Position numbers and translations under genes: made by a program. Source: Halobacteriaceae archaeon Tc-Br11_E2g27 (lineage in GTDB: Archaea; Halobacteriota; Halobacteria; Halobacteriales; Haloarculaceae). From it: a stretch of 16,891 bases of DNA. The stretch spans positions 1-16,891 of the forward strand of contig LKNH01000024.1 of NCBI GenBank assembly GCA_001564135.1, written 5' to 3'. This document shows, piece after piece, positions 8,115 through 14,704 of the stretch. The number at the start of each line of letters is the position of its first letter. Positions within the stretch are counted from its first letter, which is position 1. Below the pieces are notes generated by a model. That model saw only the letters and a program-made list of their open reading frames with translations, searched no databases and was not told the DNA's origin.

Positions 8115-8161
8115 GGGGTGCGAAGGACATGACTCATACCGGTGAATCCCCAATGGGTGGC

Positions 8162-8548
8162 ATGGAGTTTCCGGAACTTGCAGAGGGGTGGCAGGTCTGG
8201 CACACGGAACAGCAGAAAGTTGTGTTGACCTACCGTCCCGACGTGTTTGATACGACTGCCTATCCTGCTCCGTGTATGCCGACGCTGTATGTTACGAAAG
8301 GACAGCGCGGGCGACGGCCGGGCCCACATACACCACCATCTGATGCACCGTGGTACGTAACGCTCTATCTCGAACCCGAGGTGAGCGAATCGTGGCAATA
8401 TGACTCGCGTGAAACAGCACGGGATGGCGCGCTGTCACGGGCTGAGGCGTTCGCATCCGGCGAGTATCCGTATCGGGAACTTTATCAGGTGCCTCGACCG
8501 GAGTATCTGGCCAAGCTAGACGAGTTGACTGGGCACGACACGGTATAA
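8162..8548 (+). CDS. Conserved haloarchaeal protein of unknown function (DUF5820-like)
   Basis: A 128-aa soluble, acidic protein with no signal peptide or membrane segment. It opens MEFPELAEGWQVW, followed by VVLTYRPDVFDTTAYPAPCMPTLYVTKG and a Trp-containing strand WYVTLYLEPEV. It ends with a helix and the motif YRELYQVPRPEYLAKLDELTG. The pattern resembles a small haloarchaea-specific family I associate with DUF5820, from memory and not certain. I place the start at 8162 because the TATA box at 8106-8114 predicts transcription from about 8135; ATG 8153 is the near alternative, giving three more residues. It is divergent from the prkA operon and 53 bp upstream of the response regulator. Function unknown. 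Confidence 0.75.
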   Translation: MEFPELAEGWQVWHTEQQKVVLTYRPDVFDTTAYPAPCMPTLYVTKGQRGRRPGPHTPPSDAPWYVTLYLEPEVSESWQYDSRETARDGALSRAEAFASGEYPYRELYQVPRPEYLAKLDELTGHDTV

Positions 8549-8564
8549 TCTCCCAGCAAACCCG

Positions 8565-8576
8565 GAAACCTTTTGG
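8565..8576 (+). promoter_or_regulatory. Candidate BRE/TATA for the response regulator
   Basis: GAAACCTTTTGG is a purine-rich BRE-like element followed by a weak TATA. It is centred about 30 bases before the ATG at 8602, which would give a nearly leaderless transcript separate from the upstream gene. Confidence 0.35.
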
Positions 8577-8601
8577 AGTGGCTATCCGTTGTAGCGAACG
8601 A

Positions 8602-9192
8602 ATGAGTGGGAGCGAGCCTGCGACAGTCCTCGTCGTTGACGACGAGCCGGATGTGGCCGACGCATACGCGGCACAATTAGAGACGGATTTCGAGGTCATG
8701 ACCGCATACGGAGGCCAAGAGGCACTTGATATCCTCGATGAGTCGGTCGATATCGTTCTTCTCGACCGGAGAATGCCAGGAATTTCTGGCGATGAGGTAC
8801 TTGACGAGATTCGTGAACGTGAGCTAAACATCCGCGTGGCGATGGTAACGGCTGTCGACCCTGATTTCGATATCATCGACATGCCCTTCGATGATTACGT
8901 CATCAAACCCGTCTCGCGCGAAGACCTGTTCGAGACGATAGAGCGACTGTTGACAACCTCACAGTACGAGGAAAAACTGCGAAAGTACTACGCGCTCACT
9001 GCCAAACACGGCACGCTCGTTGCAAACAAACCTGAATCTGAACTGCTCGAAAGCGAGGAGTTTCAAGAGCTTAAAGCCGAGATGGAGCAGATGCAGGATG
9101 ACCTCGATGAGACCATCGCACAGTTCGACGAAAGCGACTTCGAGGCGGCGTTCCGTGACTTGGACGAGATGGACGAACCTCGCAGCCTCTAG
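8602..9192 (+). CDS. Response regulator with receiver and HalX domains
   Basis: A 196-aa protein. Residues about 7-117 form a CheY-like receiver: acidic pair D13-D14 (VLVVDDEPD), phospho-acceptor D55 in IVLLDRRMPG, the conserved Thr T83 in VAMVTAVD, and K102 in YVIKPVS. All the residues needed for phosphorylation are present. The remainder (about 120-196) is the haloarchaeal HalX domain: a YEEKLRKYYALTAKHGTL helix, then a Glu-rich probably coiled helix. It has no DNA-binding domain, so output is likely through protein contacts (inference). I chose the ATG at 8602 because the receiver begins just after it and a promoter-like element lies about 30 bases upstream; the frame stays open back to 8578. 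No histidine kinase is in the window, so it is an orphan here. The spacing of 74 bp to mptA suggests separate transcription. Confidence 0.9.
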   Translation: MSGSEPATVLVVDDEPDVADAYAAQLETDFEVMTAYGGQEALDILDESVDIVLLDRRMPGISGDEVLDEIRERELNIRVAMVTAVDPDFDIIDMPFDDYVIKPVSREDLFETIERLLTTSQYEEKLRKYYALTAKHGTLVANKPESELLESEEFQELKAEMEQMQDDLDETIAQFDESDFEAAFRDLDEMDEPRSL

Positions 9193-9266
9193 CAGGCCGG
9201 ATTTTCCAGCACGGACGTTTTCCCGTACCGTAAGCACTAATCAGTTCTCTCCCGTAATACCCTTCG

Positions 9267-10196
9267 ATGACCCAGCAACTGCCGGATGTGCAGGCTGACC
9301 AGCCGGACATTTCTGTCGGATTGAACAGCGTCGGTGTTACCGGCGTCGAAAAACTTGTCAAAGTCGCTCGTCCCGAGAAACGCCCAATCGTCCTGATGGC
9401 CGAGTTCGAAGTTTTCGTTGACCTTCCGTCTTGGCGGAAAGGTGCTGATATGAGTCGCAACATGGAGGTTGTCGATGAGATTCTCGAAGAGGCCGTGAGC
9501 GAACCGACCTATCGTATCGAGGATGTCTGTGGCGAGACCGCAGAACGACTCCTCGAAAAGCACGAATACACGACGAAAGCGGAGGTCAAAATGGAAGCCG
9601 AGTATATTGTCCGAGACGAGACTCCCGCTTCTGGCAAGCCGACCCAGCACTCGACGGATATCATCGCTGCGGCGACGGCAACCGAAGACGGCACACGCGA
9701 AAAAGTCGGTGCACACGTCGTCGGGATGACGGTCTGTCCGTGTTCACAGGGGATGTCCGCCAGCCGCGCACGGGAGACCCTTGAAGAGCTCGGTGTCGAG
9801 GATGAAATCGCTGAGGAGTTCCTTGACCGCGTTCCCCAGCCAGGTCACTCCCAGCGGGGCCATGCGACCATCACTATCGAAAGCTCTGGCACGCCCGAGG
9901 TCGACCTTCACGACCTCATCGACGTTGCACGGGATTCAATGAGCGCACGTATCTACAACCTTGCCAAACGGCCCGATGAGGACCACATGACCTTCGAAGC
10001 CCACTCGGATGCAAAGTTCGTCGAAGACTGTGTTCGGGCGATGGCCGAAGGCGTCGTCAAGGAGTTCCCTGACCTGCCTGATGATGCCGTCGTCCAGATG
10101 AAACAATCGAACGACGAATCCATTCATCAACACAACGCCCACGCCGAACGCGTTGCCGAATTTGGGACGCTCCGAAGCGAAGTCAACGGAAGCTAA
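9267..10196 (+). CDS. mptA: GTP cyclohydrolase MptA (type IV, FolE2 superfamily)
   Basis: A 309-aa enzyme that opens GTP to give 7,8-dihydroneopterin 2',3'-cyclic phosphate, the first pterin step in archaea. In Haloferax it is needed for folate and for the archaeosine base of tRNA. Visible features are SVGVTGVEKLV (21-31), DLPSWRKGADMSRN (52-65), the C157-P-C159 pair in HVVGMTVCPCSQGMSA, QPGHSQRGHATI (191-202) and SIHQHNAHAE (285-294). The Cys and His residues fit a metal-dependent active site of the FolE2/MptA type. Length matches the family. The ATG at 9267 directly begins the conserved N-terminus; a weak AT-rich element lies about 27 bases upstream. It converges with the TrmB-type regulator, with 13 bp between the stops. 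No other pterin genes are nearby. Confidence 0.95.
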   Translation: MTQQLPDVQADQPDISVGLNSVGVTGVEKLVKVARPEKRPIVLMAEFEVFVDLPSWRKGADMSRNMEVVDEILEEAVSEPTYRIEDVCGETAERLLEKHEYTTKAEVKMEAEYIVRDETPASGKPTQHSTDIIAAATATEDGTREKVGAHVVGMTVCPCSQGMSASRARETLEELGVEDEIAEEFLDRVPQPGHSQRGHATITIESSGTPEVDLHDLIDVARDSMSARIYNLAKRPDEDHMTFEAHSDAKFVEDCVRAMAEGVVKEFPDLPDDAVVQMKQSNDESIHQHNAHAERVAEFGTLRSEVNGS

Positions 10197-10209
10197 CTGT
10201 TTGAACGAG

Positions 10210-11013
10210 TTATAAAAGGAGTTCCTTCGAATTCTCCCAACGAGATTCGAAATCCGTCTTGATATTTTCCGCAAACTCGGTATCCTTGAGGTCAATCAGC
10301 GCAAACGCCTCTTTTGGGTTCAGCGGATGTGGAACTTCGATACAGACCTCCGTGTGGTCAAGGAGCGTGAAGGTGCTTGTGATTTCGTCGGTCGTTCGGA
10401 CTTCGAAATCGCGCTCATTTTGCAGATAATGGCGATAGCGCCGACCGACGCTTTCCGGCAGGGTTTCGACGACATCCGGATGCAACAGCGTCGAGACGGA
10501 GACGCCACGGTCGAGGGCAACCTCCAGTTCGTCGGCAATTCGTTCCCCAACGACGTCGAGTTCAAACCGAGAAGTCGGCGTCGCGGCGACGAAAATAATC
10601 CGTTCATCGGCAGCAGCGAGCCGTTCGACGAGCAGGTCGACGGTCTCTTCGGGACCGAGTGCGGCCGTCCAGAATGGCTCGTCGACGGGGTCGGAGGCTT
10701 CAAGTTGCTCTTCGAGCGTCCCCGCGATATTTTCATACTGGGAAATCTGCTCTTCGAGTTCCTCCCGTTTGTTCGCAAGCAGCCGTTCGAGCGCCTTTTC
10801 GGGTTCGACGGCGACGTACTTTTTCGGGCGGCTTGCGGTCTGACTTCGCACCAGATTGTGTGTTTCGAGGCTGTTCAACACGTCATAAATTCGACCCATC
10901 GGCACGTCACTCGTCCGCGACAGCTCTTTTGCCGTCGTCGGCCCGGTCTGGAGTAACGACCGGTAGGCACGAGATTCGTACTCCGATAGCCCGAGGTCCC
11001 TGAGACTAGCCAT
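10210..11013 (-). CDS. TrmB-family transcriptional regulator
   Basis: A 267-aa protein. Residues about 5-70 are a winged helix: LGLSEYESRAYRSLL, then the recognition region TAKELSRTSDVPMGRIYDVLNSLE, and a wing reading SRPKKYVAVEPEKAL. This is the standard TrmB opening. A Glu-rich helix (75-106) is a likely dimerising coiled coil. Residues about 112-267 resemble the phospholipase D-like/sugar-binding C-terminal region of TrmB-like proteins (EETVDLLVERLAAADERIIFVAATP), which usually senses a metabolite. TrmB regulators in haloarchaea often control sugar metabolism, but the target here is unknown. The start has an excellent TATA box 28 bases upstream, so the mRNA is probably leaderless. Inverted GTTTA/TAAAC motifs over and above this TATA could allow autoregulation. 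It converges on mptA. Confidence 0.9.
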   Translation of the reverse strand: MASLRDLGLSEYESRAYRSLLQTGPTTAKELSRTSDVPMGRIYDVLNSLETHNLVRSQTASRPKKYVAVEPEKALERLLANKREELEEQISQYENIAGTLEEQLEASDPVDEPFWTAALGPEETVDLLVERLAAADERIIFVAATPTSRFELDVVGERIADELEVALDRGVSVSTLLHPDVVETLPESVGRRYRHYLQNERDFEVRTTDEITSTFTLLDHTEVCIEVPHPLNPKEAFALIDLKDTEFAENIKTDFESRWENSKELLL

Positions 11014-11036
11014 CGCCTAATACCTCACGCTACGGG

Positions 11037-11045
11037 GATATAAAC
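11037..11045 (-). promoter_or_regulatory. TATA box of the TrmB-family regulator
   Basis: The minus strand reads GTTTATATC, centred 28 bases upstream of the ATG at 11013. This is the spacing expected for a leaderless transcript, and it supports that start codon. Confidence 0.6.
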
Positions 11046-11070
11046 TCTCCGCCCGTTTACGTGTTTAAAC
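11041..11070. repeat. GTTTA/TAAAC inverted motifs at the TrmB promoter
   Basis: TAAAC (11041-11045), GTTTA (11055-11059) and the perfect palindrome GTTTAAAC (11063-11070) lie across and just upstream of the TATA box. The first two form an inverted pair with 9 bp between them. They could be an operator or simply AT-rich promoter elements. Confidence 0.3.
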
Positions 11071-11071
11071 T

Positions 11072-11103
11072 CCCGTCACGGGGTCACCGGTATTACTCCG
11101 GTG
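11072..11103 (-). terminator. Possible terminator of the YyaL-like gene
   Basis: Two inverted repeats lie 10-42 nt past the stop of the gene ending at 11114: CACCGG/CCGGTG (11085-11090 with 11098-11103, 7-nt loop) and CCCGT/ACGGG (11072-11082). The minus strand then reads AGTTTAAAC, a weak T-rich end. It is not a strong terminator by sequence alone. Confidence 0.3.
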
Positions 11104-11113
11104 CTGTCCGTCG

Positions 11114-12751
11114 TTATCCGGTTAGTAGCGATTCGAGTTCGGGTGGGGTCGTTGCTGTTCCAACAACAGTCTCCTCGCGGACGAGACGCGCTGTCCCGTT
11201 GGAAACGGGCGCATCAACCAACGGCGTTCGGTCGATATTGCCCGATGGGACAACGACGGTCTCGTGGTCAACGAGTCTGAGAGCTGCCCGATGTAAATCT
11301 GTTCCTGCTTCCGTCCCGACGACGAGTGCCTGCGGTGAGCGCAGACGGGCCGAGATGGTTGCATACTGTGCAACCTGCACGCCCATCCGCTCTGTTGCAC
11401 CAGCAAAGGCAGTGATTGCCTCTCGTGCAGCGGTTTCATACTTATCTTCGCCGGTTAACAGTGCAAGGTCGAGTAGTGCGTCGGCACAGTCTGCAGTCGT
11501 ATCGAGGGGATAGAGCGGTCTTTCAAGCAGTCCTGGGCCGGCTGGAGGTCCGTCGCGCAGGGTTCCCTCGTCTGTCTGTAACTCCGCAATCGTCCAGTCA
11601 GCGACTGCCCGTGCGGGGCCCATCTCTCCGAGTATTGCCCCTGCTGTTGTCAGGCCGGTAAGCACGCCGGTTTGGTCCGAAAGCAGCCCTGACTCCTCTC
11701 CGGTCTGGTAGTGTCGTACTGCTCCATCATCGATGAGTTCGTTGGTCACGTGGTCACGGGCACGCTCAGCATACCGCTGTGCACGGTCGTCGTCCGTGTA
11801 AGACCAGTAGCGCAAGAGGGCGTCGATTGCGTAGCCGTTCCTGTCGGCAAAGACAGTCTCATCGACCGGGGGTTCCTCGCTATCCTCGCGCTCGGTCGGT
11901 TCAAGGCGGAAATACGATTCATCACCTCCCTGAGCGCTGGCAAATGCCGACCCTGTCCACATTGTTGTGGTCAGGTATTGAACGGTCTGTTCAGCCGCAG
12001 TACGGTAGGAATCTTCTCCCGTGTAGCGGTAGGCATACGAGAGTGCGCGAACGAGTGCCGCATTTTCGTCGGTAAGTTTCTCACAGCGTGCGCCACCCCA
12101 GTTTCGGTTGCGAGCGAACCGATAGAACCCGCCGTCGTAGGTATCGAGCAGGTGCGTTGTGACGGCGTCTGCTGTCCGGGTCGCCTGGTCTCGCGCACGA
12201 ACCAACGCGAACTCAATCGTTCGCGCCATCGGAAACTTGACGTCATCGCCCCACCCGCCGAACTCCTCGTCGTAGGCGGCGAGCAACTGTTCTATCATGT
12301 GCTCTTCGATGCGGGCATCGAGCGGTCCTGCAGGCGCGTTGTTCTCTCTCAATGCTGGGGGGACGGAGCCCGCATCTTCCCCCTGCCCGTCCCAGCGTTT
12401 ACGGACGCCGTCCAGAATCTGTCGGAAGCCATCGACACCGAGCAGTGTTGCGCCAGTGAGTATGGTTCCTGAGGGTGTCAGAAAAACGGTTGAGGGAAAC
12501 CCGCCCATGTGGTACCGTTCGCGGACCCGCGGGTGGCGGTCGGCATCGACGCGAACCGGAACAAAGCCGTCGTTGATGTGCGCGGCGGTGCGGGGTTCGG
12601 TGTAGGTCGTTTCGTCCATCTCCCGACACTCTTCTGACCAGCGAGTCACCAGCGAGAGCAAGAGCGGCTTCCCTGTTCGAGCGGCAATTTCGAAGGGTTC
12701 CTGGCCCCACTCGTACCACTCGACGTTTGTCTCCTCGGCGGCGGTATCCAT
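11114..12751 (-). CDS. YyaL/DUF255-type protein with thioredoxin-like domain
   Basis: A 545-aa protein of the YyaL/spermatogenesis-associated protein 20 family. The N-terminal thioredoxin fold (about 10-120) includes a strand KPLLLSLVTRW, the redox-site position SEEC (39-42), and the cis-Pro loop GGFPSTVF (83-90). The rest is an alpha/alpha toroid with GGWGDDVKFP (165-174), GGFYRFARNRNW and repeated helix pairs. Family members normally carry a CxxC motif (CHWC type) here. This protein has Ser39 instead of the first Cys, leaving Cys42 alone, so dithiol chemistry should not work. Length is shorter than the bacterial members (about 650-700 aa). The family's biochemical role is poorly known. It is divergent from larC across 88 bp, with its own TATA element 26 bases upstream of the ATG. 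Confidence 0.88.
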   Translation of the reverse strand: MDTAAEETNVEWYEWGQEPFEIAARTGKPLLLSLVTRWSEECREMDETTYTEPRTAAHINDGFVPVRVDADRHPRVRERYHMGGFPSTVFLTPSGTILTGATLLGVDGFRQILDGVRKRWDGQGEDAGSVPPALRENNAPAGPLDARIEEHMIEQLLAAYDEEFGGWGDDVKFPMARTIEFALVRARDQATRTADAVTTHLLDTYDGGFYRFARNRNWGGARCEKLTDENAALVRALSYAYRYTGEDSYRTAAEQTVQYLTTTMWTGSAFASAQGGDESYFRLEPTEREDSEEPPVDETVFADRNGYAIDALLRYWSYTDDDRAQRYAERARDHVTNELIDDGAVRHYQTGEESGLLSDQTGVLTGLTTAGAILGEMGPARAVADWTIAELQTDEGTLRDGPPAGPGLLERPLYPLDTTADCADALLDLALLTGEDKYETAAREAITAFAGATERMGVQVAQYATISARLRSPQALVVGTEAGTDLHRAALRLVDHETVVVPSGNIDRTPLVDAPVSNGTARLVREETVVGTATTPPELESLLTG

Positions 12752-12774
12752 GATTTGCCCTTACGTGTGGGTGG

Positions 12775-12779
12775 TTAAA
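12775..12779 (-). promoter_or_regulatory. TATA-like element of the YyaL-like gene
   Basis: The minus strand reads CTTTAACC around here, centred 26 bases before the ATG at 12751, consistent with a leaderless mRNA. The divergent larC has only a weak counterpart (GCTATTGG near 12809-12816). Confidence 0.4.
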
Positions 12780-12839
12780 GACAACACGCTCTCGACTCCT
12801 TGCGACACGCTATTGGTTCGCTATCTCGCAATACGAGGT

Positions 12840-14138
12840 ATGCATATACTCGCCTTCGACGGACGGATGGGTGCAAGCGGCGATATGCTGCTTGGGGCGC
12901 TGCTCGATGCTGGCGCAGATTCCAGCGTGTTCTCCTCGGTGGAGGCTGCACTTCCTGTCGAGTATACCGTCGAGGAGACCGTGAAATCCGGAATCGCGGC
13001 TACCTCCGTGACGGTTCAACTGACCGACAGTGCTCCTGAAAGCGGAGCTGATGGCGCTGAGCACAGCCACGACCACGACCACAGCCACGACCACGACCAC
13101 AGCCACGACCACCATTCCGCAGAGGGGCAGGGTCCACACCGTAGCTATACGGAAGTAATCGAGATTGTCGAATCAATGGACCTTCCGGAATCGGTCGAAG
13201 CCGATGCGCTGGCAACGTTCAAATTGCTTGGCGAGGCCGAAGCGACCGTCCACGGGACGACTCTTTCCGAGATACACTTTCACGAAGTCGGTGCGGACGA
13301 TGCGATTGCGGACATCGTTGGGGTCTGTCTACTTATCGATGACCTTGGTATCGACCGCGTTGTGACCACTCCAGTATCGACTGGTGGGGGGACCGTTGAG
13401 ATGAGCCACGGACAGTATCCCGTTCCCGGCCCTGCAACCGTTGAGATTGCGAGGCAGGCCGACTGGACTATGCAGGGAGGACCAATCGATGTGGAACTGC
13501 TGACGCCGACGGGTGCGGCGTTGTTGGGTCACTTTGCGACCGGTGTTGAGACGCTTCCCCCGATTTCGGTTGGTTCGACTGGCTACGGTGCAGGCGATGC
13601 CTCGCTTTCTCCGTACCCGAACGTGCTCCGGGCGATTGTTGGGACGACCGAGAGCACGCTCCGCCGCGAGGGGATTACCGTCCTCGAAACGAACCTCGAT
13701 GACGCGACTCCGGAGGTACTTGGCGGCCTCCAGGAGACGCTTCTCGATGCTGGGGCGCGCGACGTTTCAATCCTCCCGGCGACGATGAAAAAGTCTCGGC
13801 CGGGCCACCTTATCAAGGTCATCGTGCGACCGGCCGATGCTGAACGAGTCGCGCGGAGACTTGCCGCTGAAACGGGGACGCTCGGTATACGTGAACATGG
13901 TGCTGGACACCGATTTATTGCAGACCGGGACTACGAGCAGGTAACACTCGAAATAGACGGCCAGCAATACGATGTCGGCGTCAAAATCGGTTGTTTCTCC
14001 GATGGGACGGTATTCGACGTGAGTGCTGAGTACGATGACGCTGCCGCGGTTGCCGGGCAGACGTCGATATCGGTCCGTGAAGCACTTCGACGTGCTGAAC
14101 AGCACGCAGTCGACCGAGTGTCTGTCGACTCGGAGTGA
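12840..14138 (+). CDS. larC: LarC, nickel-pincer cofactor biosynthesis protein
   Basis: A 432-aa LarC (formerly DUF111). LarC is the CTP-dependent cyclometallase that inserts nickel into the pyridinium dithio-mononucleotide cofactor of lactate racemase and related LarA enzymes. Visible motifs are the N-terminal AFDGRMGASGDMLLGALLDAG (5-25), IHFHEVGADDAIADIVG (145-161), STGGGTVEMSHGQYPVPGPA (180-199), ELLTPTGAALL (219-229), TNLDDATPEVLG (284-295) and MKKSRPGHLIKV (316-327). Residues 75-92 are a His-rich loop with ten histidines, probably nickel-binding (inference). Both halves (LarC1 and LarC2) are in one frame; in Lactiplantibacillus they are joined by a programmed frameshift. The start is set at ATG 12840, where the family N-terminus begins; the frame is open from 12750, but that stretch shows no similarity and overlaps the divergent promoter. 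No larA, larB or larE is in the window. Confidence 0.95.
   Translation: MHILAFDGRMGASGDMLLGALLDAGADSSVFSSVEAALPVEYTVEETVKSGIAATSVTVQLTDSAPESGADGAEHSHDHDHSHDHDHSHDHHSAEGQGPHRSYTEVIEIVESMDLPESVEADALATFKLLGEAEATVHGTTLSEIHFHEVGADDAIADIVGVCLLIDDLGIDRVVTTPVSTGGGTVEMSHGQYPVPGPATVEIARQADWTMQGGPIDVELLTPTGAALLGHFATGVETLPPISVGSTGYGAGDASLSPYPNVLRAIVGTTESTLRREGITVLETNLDDATPEVLGGLQETLLDAGARDVSILPATMKKSRPGHLIKVIVRPADAERVARRLAAETGTLGIREHGAGHRFIADRDYEQVTLEIDGQQYDVGVKIGCFSDGTVFDVSAEYDDAAAVAGQTSISVREALRRAEQHAVDRVSVDSE
13062..13115 (+). repeat. 18-bp tandem repeat encoding the His-rich loop of LarC
   Basis: The 18-base unit CACAGCCACGACCACGAC occurs nearly three times in a row and encodes H-S-H-D-H-D steps, then ends in CACCAT. 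It adds ten histidines. The nucleotide copies are almost identical, which suggests recent slippage expansion. Confidence 0.8.
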
Positions 14139-14149
14139 TGGGTTTTTTT
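14108..14149 (+). terminator. Hairpin plus T7 terminator of larC
   Basis: AGTCGAC (14108-14114) pairs with GTCGACT (14124-14130) around a 9-nt loop; an alternative stem uses CCGAGT (14114-14119) and ACTCGG (14128-14133). The larC stop TGA follows at 14136-14138, then a T7 run at 14143-14149. In archaea the U tract alone can terminate, so the hairpin may be incidental. It overlaps the final codons of larC. Confidence 0.5.
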
Positions 14150-14298
14150 AGTTGACTGCTCGTATCTGGCGATAATCTCACACAGCCGAGGTCGTTTATA
14201 ATTGCCAGGGAGAGGGGCAGCTAAAACAGCAACTCTTCACGCTCGCAACCCGACAGTAAGTGTCGCTCCAGTTACCAGCCACTTTGATTTCCTTCGCC

Positions 14299-14583
14299 CT
14301 ACTGAATGTGCCCTTCGTCACGAAGCTGGTCAGCCGCCTGCTTTTCATACCGCCATGAGATATCGGCTTTTTCATCCTGCCAGTCCCACGGCTCAACCAG
14401 CACGACATCGTCTTCTCGAATCCAGATTCGCTTTTGCATCTTACCGGGAATCCGGGCTGTTCGTTCGACACCGTCCATACACCGCACTTTGACGCGGTTT
14501 GCTCCAAGCATTGACTCGACGACGGCGAACACTTCGTCATCATCAGGCATGCGAAGGTCCGTTCGTCCTTGGTCATCGCTCAT
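14299..14583 (-). CDS. eif1A: Translation initiation factor aIF1A
   Basis: A 94-aa archaeal homologue of eIF1A, which binds the A site of the small ribosomal subunit during start-codon selection. The single S1/OB-fold is clear: DDDEVFAVVESMLGANRVKVRC (14-35), then GVERTARIPGKMQKRIWIREDDVVLVEPWDW and ADISWRYEKQ near the end. The short charged N-terminus and length match archaeal family members. I use the ATG at 14583: the frame is open 29 codons further upstream, but TTTAAA lies centred 27 bases before this ATG, giving a leaderless mRNA, and the upstream residues are not conserved-looking. It shares a 121-bp divergent promoter region with the GNAT gene. The 160 bp to the converging larC end hold no gene, only the larC T tract, a short hairpin at 14251-14265 and a TTTATAA at 14195-14201 without an obvious product. 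Confidence 0.96.
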   Translation of the reverse strand: MSDDQGRTDLRMPDDDEVFAVVESMLGANRVKVRCMDGVERTARIPGKMQKRIWIREDDVVLVEPWDWQDEKADISWRYEKQAADQLRDEGHIQ

Positions 14584-14607
14584 ACCTGGGTGTGCGTTGG
14601 CGAGTTG

Positions 14608-14613
14608 TTTAAA
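14608..14613 (-). promoter_or_regulatory. TATA box of aIF1A
   Basis: The minus strand reads AATTTAAAC; its centre is 27-28 bases before the ATG at 14583. It fixes that start and implies no 5' UTR. Confidence 0.55.
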
Positions 14614-14672
14614 TTGATTGTTCTCGCTGGAGACGGTTCTCGTTGCCGTGCAAGTCGAGCCGAGACGCAAAT

Positions 14673-14681
14673 ACCTAAATG
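14673..14681 (+). promoter_or_regulatory. BRE/TATA of the GNAT gene
   Basis: CGCAAAT followed by ACCTAAATG is centred 28 bases before the ATG at 14705. It argues against the upstream in-frame ATG at 14618. Confidence 0.45.
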
Positions 14682-14704
14682 GGTGGTGGTCGAATTACTC
14701 ACTC

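Larger units (their letters stand above)
7877..8161. other. Divergent intergenic region between the prkA operon and a small + strand gene
   Basis: About 285 bp without a convincing gene. It holds a TATA-like element for the prkA operon (7965-7978), a perfect TTTATAAAT for the rightward gene (8106-8114) and an imperfect hairpin (8036-8060). A + strand reading frame continuous with the rightward gene enters it at 8078, but the TATA box lies inside that extension, so I treat it as non-coding. Confidence 0.6.

Noticed and set aside
8078..8161. N-terminal extension of the small unknown gene from ATG 8078 or 8129
   Set aside because: A perfect TATA box lies inside it and the recognisable protein begins at MEFPELAEGW.
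12750..12839. N-terminal extension of LarC to 12750
   Set aside because: The conserved LarC N-terminus begins at 12840 and the extension overlaps the divergent promoter and the start of the facing gene.
13062..13115. Short regular repeats that could suggest a CRISPR-like array
   Set aside because: The repeat is a contiguous in-frame 18-bp unit without spacers, encoding a His-rich loop inside LarC.
12840..14138. Programmed frameshift in larC as in Lactiplantibacillus
   Set aside because: The frame is continuous from the N-terminal LarC1 motifs to the C-terminal LarC2 motifs.
14139..14298. Possible small RNA gene between larC and aIF1A (TTTATAA at 14195-14201 and hairpin CGACA-GTAAG-TGTCG at 14251-14265)
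   Set aside because: The stem is only 5 bp and no clear end signal or known RNA fold is visible; it is more likely a 3' UTR of converging genes.
14618..14704. Longer GNAT start at 14618 and longer aIF1A start at 14670, which overlap each other
   Set aside because: TATA elements lie inside both extensions at the right distance from the internal ATGs, and the extensions show no family-like sequence.
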